Source: Orobanche coerulescens (Eukaryota; Streptophyta; Magnoliopsida; Lamiales; Orobanchaceae). Taken from it: DNA of 64,000 nt. The notes below the pieces were generated by a model. The model searched no databases and was not told the DNA's origin. It saw nothing but the letters and a program-made list of their open reading frames with translations. Shown here in pieces: positions 34,222 to 43,929 of this stretch (the stretch's first letter is position 1; each line of letters starts with the position of its first letter). The stretch spans positions 124,001 through 188,000 of the forward strand of contig JAWKAU010000036.1 in the NCBI GenBank assembly GCA_033398695.1. Direction: 5' to 3'. The translations under genes were made by a program, and so were the position numbers.

Positions 34222-35500
34222 ATGGAAAGGGCTGGCAGAGGACGAGGCCGTGGAGCGGGCCGAATCCCGAGAACTCGTGTGAATACACGTGCGAATGCCA
34301 GGAACAATGCTAACTCATCGACGTGTGGCGCCACTCATTCACCTGGTCGTGATCATTCGCTATCAGGGAGTCGAACCCGGGACACAGCTCAGTCAGAGGG
34401 TGTTCGAGTTGACCCACTGGCCTTTATGCAGGGCATGATGGCCCAAATGACTCAGATGGCACAACTAATGGAGGCGATGCATAACTCCACTACTCAAAAT
34501 CAACAGGCTCCTCCGCCGCCACCTCAGAGGCAAGAGAGGGGTGTAAGCAATATCATTAGCGATATCTCTCGCCAGCGACCACCTACCTTTGAGGGCTCAT
34601 CTGAGCCGGCGGATATTGTCCATTGGCTTGAGCATTTCGAGAAGTTATTTGCTATGGTGGATTGCCCTGAAGGGCATAAAGTTTCAGTTGCGGCTTACTA
34701 TCTTGGTAAGAGCGCTCATTCATGGTGGTTATCGTTGAAGCCCACAGACGGATAATGTACTTGGGATCAGTTCAAGACTCTCATGATGGAGAGGTACTAT
34801 CCGGCCCCACTCAGGGAGGCCAAGTTGTCGGAATTACTCACTCCCGACCTTTCGGCGGATGATGATGTTCTCGCCATCGCCGAAAAATTTCAGGAACTTC
34901 TTCCGTTCGCCTCATCTATCATTCACTATGAGGCGGACAAGATCAAGTATTTCAGCAAGAGGCTGAAACCTCGTATGCGGCTACAGTTGCTTAATCATAA
35001 TTGTACCACTCTGGCCGAGTTCATTGAGAAAGCTCTCACTTACGAGCTTACTGCTATGGAAATTGCTAAGCAACAACCCTCATCAGCTAGCAAGAAGTCT
35101 AAGAACCGTAATCAGTCTGACGGGAGTCAGACCACTTTCAAGAAACCACGTGCGGGCTCTACCTTTTCTGAGCGTCCTCCAATGACGCCTAAACCCGCGG
35201 AATCTCAGTCTCGAGCGGCTAGTTCGGCTGTCACCTGTTTCAACTGTGAAGAACAGGGTCATTTCAGCACCAAATGTCCGAAGCAGACTGTCACGTGCCA
35301 CAACTGTGGGATTGCTGGGCATAGGGCCCGTTTTTGCCGAAGGGACTCTAAACCTACTCTGGCGTCATCTCAGGCCCCAAGTCATTCAGCGGTGCAGAAT
35401 CAGGCCACTCAGTCAGCGTCGTTCAAGACGACAGGAGCTAAAGGCGGAGCCAAGAGCTATCAGACGGGAGCATCCGGTTCGGGGGCCGGCAAGCCCCGAA
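34222..35500 (+). pseudogene. E5 gag
   Basis: It starts at 34222 (MERAGRGRG). The capsid region and both CCHC knuckles (CFNCEEQGHFSTKC, CHNCGIAGHRARFC; about 35236-35342) are present. A TAA at 34753 interrupts the frame where E2 has TCA; the next TGG, a stop in E2, is intact here. The two copies are thus broken at different codons and each keeps the base the other lost. The frame then stays open from 34783 into the protease. Confidence 0.9.
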
Positions 35501-36999
35501 TTTATGAGATGAAGAAGAACGACGATCCAGAGGCCCGAATGATCTCAGGTACACTCGATATTCTATCTCAACCTGTGTGTACCCTTTTTGATACTGGTGC
35601 ATCGCATTCACTCATTTCCGAGTCATGTTTGAGTAGACTACGTCTGGGTAGTGCTACTAGTTGTGAGCCTTATGTCATTGGTCTACCTGATGGTAGACGA
35701 ATTATCGGAAATCGTGAAATTCAGAATTGTCGATTGACTTCATGGTCGTGTATGGCGGCGGACCTAATCGTAGTAGATTTCTTGGGGACGACGTCATCTT
35801 GGGTATTGATTGGATGGATCATCATGATGCCATCATTAGTGTCCGTAAGCGTATGATCACTATCATTTCGACGATGGGGTCGAATGTGTGTTTCGGGGAG
35901 GTAATCCTATTTATTGCAGTAAGGTCATTAATTTGATGAAAGCGGTAAGATTACTCAATCGGGGATGTGTCGGTTATTGGTGCTATATGACCAAAACCAG
36001 AAATTATCGATAATGTTGACGGACATTCCGGTAGTGAAGGAATATGCCGATGTTTTCCAGACGAGTTACGGTTTGCCTCCACGAGAGGATGTGGAATTCA
36101 CGATTGAGTTGGAGCACAGTACGTCCCCGATATCGAAGGCACCGTCTGGATGGCCCGACCAAAATGCAGGAATTAAAGAACCAACTTGAGGAATTGTTCG
36201 AGAAGGGTTATATTCGACCGAGTGCGTCCCAGTGGGGAGCGCCGGTGTTATTTGTCAAGAAGAAGGATGGTTCGTTCCGCTTGTGTATTGATTAAGGAAT
36301 TGAACGGGTGACGATCAAGAATAAGTATCCTTTACCCGTATTGATGATCTCTTAGATCAACTTCGGGGAGCTTCGGTATTTTCCAAGATCGACTTAAGAT
36401 CTGGATATCATCGATTGCGGATTCGAGTCGGATATCGCAAGGACGGCGTTGAACACGCTATGGTCATTATGAGTTTGTGGTTATGCCGTTTGGGTTGACT
36501 AATGCACTGCGGTATTCATGGAATTAATGAATCGGGTTTTCATAGACTATCTGGATCGGTTCGTGGTTGTCTTCATTGATGACATTTTGATTTATTCTCG
36601 TGACCGGGAGGAACACGAGTCTCACCTTCATCAAGTTCTCGACGTGTTGAGACGAGAACAACTTTATGGGAAGTTTTCCAAATGTGAGTTACGGATGTCC
36701 GAGGTGACGTTTCTCGGACACGTAATTTCATCGACGGAGTTCGTGTCGATCCTCGAAGACGGAGGCTATTCGAGATTGGCTACCTCAGAAGAATGTTAAG
36801 GAAATCAAGTTTCCTCGGATTAGCGGGTTATTATCGGCGATTTGTGGAAGGATTTTCTAAAATCGCTCAACCCATGACGAATCTTTTACGGAAAGATAAG
36901 AAATACACGTGGTCCGACGCGTGTCAACAGAGTTTTGAGGAACTCAAGAGCCGGTTAACTCAAAGACTGTTCTTTCCTTGCCGCAGGGACGGAAGGATT
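35501..36999 (+). pseudogene. E5 protease and reverse transcriptase (frameshifted)
   Basis: Protease motif LFDTGASHSLIS is at about 35583-35618. The frame then breaks near 35780 and repeatedly afterwards. RT blocks remain readable in changing frames: SPWGAP-type sequence at 36225 ([15 protein letters not shown]), FIDDILIYS at 36570-36600, [19 protein letters not shown] at 36809-36865. Most breaks are 1-3 base changes at sites that read CAG, CTG or CCGG in the E2 copy (28474-29330). Confidence 0.9.
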
Positions 37000-38865
37000 T
37001 GTGGTCTATAGTGATGCGTCGGACGGGGTCTCGGATGTGTACTCATGCGAATGGGAAGGTTATTGCTTATGCTTCGCGGCAATTGAGACCTTACGAGGTC
37101 AATTATCGACCCACGACACGGAGCTAGCGGCCGTGGTGTTCGCTTTGAAGATTTGGCATCATTACCTTTACGGCGTTACATCGGATATTCACCGATCATA
37201 AGAGTTTAAAGTATATATTTACTCGAAGGAGTTAAATATGCGGCAGAGGCAGTGGTTGGAACTAATCAAAGATTATGATATCGAGATCCTTTACCACCGG
37301 GCAAGGCGAACGTTGTCGCGACGCCTTGAGTCGTAAGTCCGTTCGGGAGCAGATGCTTGCTCGATTAACAGTTCGAAGGAACTTCAGGAATTTCGAGACC
37401 CGAGATCGAGTGCAGTTACGGCAGTACAAGGGCAACTTTGTACGTTGGAGATTTCGTCGTCACTTGAGGAGGCGATCGGGGAGAATCGAGTGTGGACCCA
37501 TTTTTGTTACGCATTCGAGAGGATGTGACCCAGGAAAGCCCGGATTTGTGGTTCACGAGGATGGACTTCTGCGTTTTAAGAATCGGTTATGCGTGCGTGA
37601 ATGACGAGTTGAAAAACTCGATTTTGAAAGAAGCTCATGCTACCCCTTATTGTTCATCCGGTCTAGCAAAATGTACAAGGACTTGAAACAAAACTACCGG
37701 TGGAGTAATATGAAGCGAGAAGTCGCGGAATTTGTTTCGAGATGCTTAACTTGTCAACAAGTTAAGATTGAACATCGGCGGCCGTGGGCATTTCAAACGT
37801 CTCCTATTCCGAATGGAAGTGGGAAGACATTTCTATGGATTTCATCACGAGTTTGCCGACGAGTCGTCGTGGCATGAATACGATCTGGGTAATTGTGGAC
37901 CGCTTAACTAAATCGGCTCATTTCCTTGAAATCAAGGATACGTGGGGTCCCGAGAGACTGGCCCAGTTGTTCATCAAGGAGATAGTGAGATTGCACGGTA
38001 CTCCTAAAAGTATCGTTTCCGATCGTGACGGACGATTTGTGTCTCATTTTTGGAAATCAGTTCATCGTGCTATGGGAACTCAGCTTAATCTCAGTACCGC
38101 CTTTCATCCTCAGTCCGACGGGCAGTCAGAGAGGACTATCCAGACCTTAGAGGACATGTTGAGGGCATGCGGAAAGACGATTGGGAAGCCCAACTACCAT
38201 TGATCGAGTTCACGTATAATAATAGTTGGCATGCTTCGATTAAGATGGCACCTTACGAGGCCTTGTACGGTCGTCGTTGTCGATCTCCCTTGTGTTGGGA
38301 TGACCTATCAGAATCAATCGGCACCGAGCCCGATATGCTTATAGCCGCCCGTGAGAAGGTAGCTCTGATCAGGAGTCGTTTGTTGACCGCTCAGTCGGCG
38401 AAATCATATGCAGATAATCGTCGTCGACCGTTAGAGTTCGAGGCGGGTGACCATGTTTTGGTCAAGGTCTCCCCAAGTCGTGGTATCTTCCGTTTTGAGA
38501 AGAGGGGTAAGTTGAGTCCGAGATTCATTGGACCGTTTGAGATTTTGGATCGAGTAGGCGAGTTAGCTTACCGATTGGCTTTACCTCCGGCGTTGAGCCG
38601 AATTCATAATGTGTTTCACGTATCTCAGTTGCGGCAGTATGTTGCCGACCCGAGTCACGTACTTCAGTTCGATGAAATCGAGATCGACGATGATCATTCA
38701 TATGAGGAACGTCCTATACGAGTTTTAGAGCGGCGAATCAAACAGTTGAGGAACAAGACGATTCCTTTGGTAAAAATTCAGTGGTCTAGACACGGAGTCG
38801 AAGAGGCTACTTGGGAAACCGAGGATAGTATGCGGGAGAGTTATCCCGAATTGTTTGACCCTTAG
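37000..38865 (+). pseudogene. E5 RNase H, integrase and chromodomain-like tail
   Basis: RNase H (VYSDAS near 37003, [13 protein letters not shown] near 37117) is frameshifted several times. Integrase recovers from 37784: [16 protein letters not shown] and [11 protein letters not shown] keep the D, D, E residues. One break follows near 38167 where bases for about four residues are missing. From 38167 to the stop at 38863 the frame is open and ends with the chromodomain-like block ([19 protein letters not shown]). It matches the E2 copy almost base for base from 38180 on. Confidence 0.9.
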
Positions 38866-39126
38866 TTTCGGGGACGAAACTCTTTTAAGGGGGGTGTATG
38901 TAATACCCGGTTGTAATTCAGTAATTATCATTCAGTATTTATCATTCAGTCATTATCACTCAGTAATTTCACTCGTTAATGATCAATTGTCATTCATATT
39001 CAATCATTGTGTACACCGTTCAGAATAATTGTATCGTGTATCAATCGTCATTCATCATCAATCTAATTGGAGAATCGTGCGGTGTTTACCATCATTGTCA
39101 TTTCTTAGTGTGCTGTGTGTGAGGAG

Positions 39127-39713
39127 TAGCGCACGCTACGTACTCTTTTTAGCGTGCGCTAATTGAGTATTGATAGCGCACGCCACCTCTCAACACTAGC
39201 GCACGCTAGAGAAGTTGAGCAGGCAGTCCAGAAGGCACTGGACTGCAGTTGGGATTGTAGGTAGCGCACGCTACGAATGGTAAGTAGCGCGCGCTAGTGA
39301 TCCGGAGTAGCGCACGCTATGCAGTCGGTGTAGCGCGCGCTAAGGTCGGATCAGGTGGAGTCCAGTGGCTACTGGACTGAATTGAATTTATTCATAGCGC
39401 ACGCTAGGAGTGGTTTTCAGCGTACGCAAGCGATGTAGTAGCGCACGCTAATCGTTGGTTGTAGCGCACGCTATCGATATCAGATCAGAGGACAGAAGGT
39501 TTTTGGACTCCAGTACTGGCATCAGATAATTCGTTAGCGCACGCTAACAATGGGTTTTAACGCACGCTAGTAGTATGGCCGTAGCGCACGCTACAAAAAG
39601 GTACGTAGCGCGCGCTACCGTGTTCGGACAGTGGGTACTGGACTACCCAAATTACTCGTTAGCGCACGCTACGCATAAGGGCTAGCGCACGCTAACCTGG
39701 AGTGGCTATAAAT
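39127..39713 (+). promoter_or_regulatory. LTR3 promoter: four tetrads and a pair of phased motifs, plus TATA
   Basis: Motif starts: 39127/39150/39174/39197; 39262/39285/39308/39331; 39395/39418 (degenerate)/39439/39462; 39535/39558/39582/39606; 39660/39683; then TATAAAT at 39707. Steps within groups are 21-24 bp and group starts repeat every 125-140 bp. Linkers carry CCAGT/ACTGG inverted repeats. Confidence 0.88.
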
Positions 39714-39887
39714 TGGACAGTCTAGCCCAGATTTCGTCATTTGTCAACTATTCTCATTCTGTCGTCGGTTCTAGGCGATTTGGGCGATTTTGGAGAGTTC
39801 TCTTCGAGCTTTTAACATCCATCATCATCTTCAAGTCTTTGAGTTGGATTATCATCACTTCATCATCTCCTTATCATCGAATCAAAG

Positions 39888-40964
39888 GTATTAATCTCTT
39901 GGATCTAGAATTTCGGATTTTTGGGTTTTTTCTTTCGATTTCTTCGTGTAAGCTTGGATTGTTATTGGAATATGTTAGATATGGATTATCTACCTTGGAT
40001 AAATATATTCCTACGGATTTATCGGCTATTTTGGGGATTTATTTCAAGAACCCTTGGGGTTGACTTCGGTTAATTTGGGGATTTGGATTGTCGTTGTTGT
40101 AATCTCGAATTGTGGATTTCTATGGGATTATTGATATCATTGAAAGTGTTTTGATGGTTTGAAATACTCATCTTGGAGTTGGTTTCGATATATTCGAGTT
40201 CGAATATTGTTGTATCGACGTTTGAGTCGATTATGATCGTTTTTTATTTGCGTAATGATCGGATTATTGGTAATTGTGTTATTCAAGGTTGTTCGAGCGA
40301 CCGACATTTCATTTAGGACGTTGTTCGTGGACGGACATTCTTCATCGGTATTGTGTAAGTTAATTCTTACTCGATTAAAAGGATATTCATTCCTTTTGAT
40401 GTTGTTCATTCATAATCGTAACTCATTCATCATTGTATTAACCGTATCAAAACTTGTCATTGTCAATTAATCACCTCGATCTGAGAGCAGCGGTTCCAAT
40501 CATTTCATTAATTTGTCATTCATTTCACCATCATTTAATCTTGGTGAGTCAGGCTTCATTGGCGTTGTCCCTGTTGTCAGATTGTGGCATTCGGGTCATC
40601 TTGGCGTCTTGGTTGGTATGTGTAGGATTTTCATGTCGGGCACATTATAGTCGTGTGTTGGTTGGTGGCCTCACATTGGACTGTGCACACAAGTTGATGG
40701 CTTCGTGAGACTGATTAGGTAGAAGACCACACGTGTATTCGATCGATACTCGTTGGTGGCTTGTGCACGGACACATTTCCATCCCGGACGTAGTGTGGCG
40801 CCATTCCTTTGAGCCGTACTGATAGTTGATTCATATAGCATGTTTGATTGCGTATGTTTCGACAGGATAATTCATAACTTCAGATATATCATGATTGTGT
40901 ATTTTCAACCCTTGAGGATTGTTGTTCTGTGTAACTGACCCCGTTGGGGGATATTGTTTTTCAG
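39888..40964 (+). other. Candidate intron inside LTR3
   Basis: Donor CAAAG|GTATTAAT at 39887/39888. Acceptor TTGTTTTTCAG|GTAATGG at 40964/40965. AACTGACCCCGTTGGGGG precedes the pyrimidine tract. Predicted length is 1077 nt, against 1081 in LTR1. Confidence 0.65.
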
Positions 40965-41318
40965 GTAATGGCAAGGCTAAAGCACGGGGAGAGCACGGTG
41001 ACGGCGAGGAGTCCCAGTGATACTAGAAGGGGGCCCCAGTCTATTCAGTCATTTATGTTTCCTTCATTTATTCCGCTGCAGACAGTCCGTTTGAATATTC
41101 ATTTCACTCAGTGTTGTATATTTTATCTCCATATAAAATATACTTGTATTCAGTATCATCCTGGGTGTGTTGTATAAAACTCCTCGTCGGAGTAATTAAT
41201 CGTGTAATGTGGTTCGGTACTACATTTACCCTGCGTAATTCACTCATTTTCATTAGCCTAGTGGGTCCCAATCGGGGGTCCACGGCACTGTAATATTCGC
41301 CTAGTTTGGGGTGTTACA

Positions 41319-43911
41319 GTAAATTAGACCAAATATTGTTGGAGGTTCTAAATCTCCACCAAAATTTAATCTCGGCTGCCCGGATAATGTCATGAAGATT
41401 ACGATAACCGAGACCCCCCTCATCCGTAGGAAAACATAGCCGATTCCATGAAGCCCAATGTAACTTACATTTATTGTCATTAGTTCCCCATAGAAATTTA
41501 AGCACTTGTAAGCTATAGAAAGCTATGGAGTTAAGAATTGATTTAATTAATTCAAGGCGCGCCCCGATGGACAGTAAATGATGGTTCCAAGTAAGAATCT
41601 TGGTTTTAATTTTCGTAATCAAGGGACCGTACATATCGAAGGATTGAAAACCTTTCCAAAGAGGGGCGCCTAAGTACATAATCGGTAAATCAGCTCTATT
41701 AAACCCCGTGATATCATGGACCCATCTAGCAACTTGGAGAGTTGGATTATTCAAAAAAAAATTACTCTTGTGGTTATTGATCTTCTACCCGAAAATATTC
41801 TCATAATGGGTGATGCACTTGTTAAATATATAAAGACTGTTTTTGGAAGAATTAAGAAAAATGAGAATATCATCGGCATAGGCAAGATGCGTGATTTTCA
41901 ATTTTTTCTAAATCTTGTAATACATCGATGGATTATTCAAGAACATTTGATCAATACTCCGAGAAAAATAGCCCGCGGCAATCACAAAAATGAGAGGGGA
42001 TAGCGGATTCCCTTGCTGAATACCTCTATCGCTTTTAGAAAACCTAACCGATTGCCCATTTACAAGGATCGAGAACCAACAATTTGAAATACAATTTTTA
42101 ATAAAATTAATCCAGACAGTAGAAAAACAAAATCTAGACATTACTTGAAATACGAAATTCCAATTAATCATATCATAAGCTTTTTGTATATCAAGTTTAA
42201 TAATAGTATTGGTATTCGAAAGCAAGATGTCATGAGTAACCTAGTGGGCCGTCAAAATATTATCCATGATATTTCTACCTTTGATGAAATCCGATTGGGT
42301 AGCATTAATCATAGACGGCAGAATTTTGCCAAGTCTCATGCTAAGAATTTTTAAAATGATTATATATGTAGTGTTGCACAGACTAATCGATCGAAAATCT
42401 TTCCACGATCTAGGATTGTTATTTTTGGGAATAAGTGTAATAGTGGTCGTAGTAAAAGCACGCGGCATCAGATAGCCATAGAAAAAACCAAAAACGGCTT
42501 CTAAAACATCCCAGCACACTATATCCCAGCAACTTTGGAAAAATTTAATACTAAAACCGTCGGGCCCGGCAACACTATCCCCGTCCATGTCAAAGACCCA
42601 AACCCTAATTTCATCAATGGTGGGATTAATACACAGTATTATTTTGATCATGCGAGATAATATTCGGCACAACCCGAGGGTCAATGTCATCAAGAAAATG
42701 ATTTCGCTCCGCAAAACAATTAGAGAAGTAAGAGACTGCGGAGTTGTAAATTTCCCCGGGATCCGTGATCGTACGACCACTATCCCGAATTTCATGAATA
42801 AAGTTTCTCTGTCTTTTCTTTTTCACTAAATTGTGAAAGAATTTGTTATTCCTCTCTCCTTCAAACGTCCATTTCATATTAGATTTTTGTTTCAAAAAAT
42901 CCTCCTCCATGGACAGAATAAGGGTAAGGTTGGCGTTCATTTTTTTAAGGTAGATGAGATTGGTAGTAGAAGGATCTTGGTCAAACCCATTTTCGGCCAT
43001 TTCCACCGCATAATGGGCCTGATCAATTTGAGAAAAAATATTACCGAAAATAAACTGATTCTATTCCTTCAAGGTGTATTTAAACCTCGATAGCTTTTCC
43101 AAAAGTTTAAACATCCTTGTAGCATTGGTATGGAGGTCCCAAGACTCCTTTACAGTGGTAAAAAAAGATGGTGCCTCATCCACATATTTTGAAATCTGAA
43201 AGAAGCCTTGGGTTTAAAGGATTTAGGGCTAAATTGACAAAACAAAGAGTTGTGATCAGATCGATACTTAGGTAGATGCTTGATGGAGGAGCACGGGAAA
43301 GCACTGTACCAAGCCGGAGAGAACAAGATCCTATCCAACCTTTGCCACATACCATCACTGTACCAGGTGTAAGGGGTGCCCGTGAATCCACCATCAGATA
43401 GGTTGCAATGTAATAGAGCATCATTGACCTCTTCCATATCTGATTAGATCGGGACAACCCCTCCTTTTTTCTCGTCAGGTTGGAGTATAATGTTGAAATC
43501 CCCCCCAACCATCCAAGGGAGCTGGCTTTGACTCACCAAGAGAAGATCATCCCACAGGTCCCTTCTCTTGATTTTGGTATGCCTCCCGTACACCACAGTT
43601 AAAAGGAAAGAAGTGGGGAGGGAGTTACAATAAACTTCCACATGTAACATTTGATCCTTATTATTAAGAATCTTGACGTGAGTGTCAAAATCCGTGAAAA
43701 GCCATATATGATTACTAACATTCGCACACACATTCGAAAATCCAAATTTCTGGAGAAAATAATTAGGGTCCAAATCAACTTTTGGTTCGATAAGAGCCAA
43801 GATGTTGAACTTGTGCTTTCTTTTTAACATACGAAGTTTGTTTTGAGCAGGTTTGTTCCCAATACCTCTAATATTCCAAAAAAGTGTGCTAATCATTATA
43901 GATAGCTCCAC
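41319..43911 (-). pseudogene. LINE-A ORF2: endonuclease and reverse transcriptase
   Basis: It starts near 43911 with an apurinic-like endonuclease (FWNIRGIG, LALIEPK, WMVGGDFNIIL; then LDRIL and YRSDHNSLF at about 43240-43340). Reverse transcriptase follows: AGPDGFS-KFFQ-CW (about 42580), LIPKNNNPRSWKDFRSISLCN (about 42430), a Q-DFIKGRNIMDNIL block, KLDIQKAYD, GIQQGNPLSPLIF and the catalytic YADDIL (about 41866-41890). The thumb (WNRLCFPTDEGGLGYRNL) ends at the array. Several frameshifts and stops make it inactive. The RNase H and zinc-binding parts expected after it are seen only in LINE-B. Confidence 0.92.
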
Positions 43912-43929
43912 TCCTAGTCCTCTTTTTTA

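Larger units (their letters stand above)
4980..41318 (+). mobile_element. E2/E5: tandem Ty3/gypsy array with three LTRs and two internal regions
   Basis: LTRs lie at 4980-7406, 31313-33728 and 38899-41318, all starting TGTAATACCCGG and ending GGGGTGTTACA. Internal region E2 lies between LTR1 and LTR2 (interrupted by E3, about 9807-28473), and E5 lies between LTR2 and LTR3. The outer ends carry the same 5-bp duplication GTAAA (4975-4979 and 41319-41323), so the array behaves as one insertion with one LTR-plus-internal unit duplicated. Pol ends in a chromodomain-like tail, placing it with Del/Tekay chromoviruses. Confidence 0.93.
38899..41318 (+). repeat. LTR3 (2420 bp), 3' end of the array
   Basis: TG...CA ends, followed by the target duplication GTAAA (41319-41323) and LINE-A sequence. 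Phased motifs are at 39127-39694, TATAAAT at 39707-39713 and a candidate intron at 39888-40964. It is the cleanest copy for reading the motif tetrads. Confidence 0.95.
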
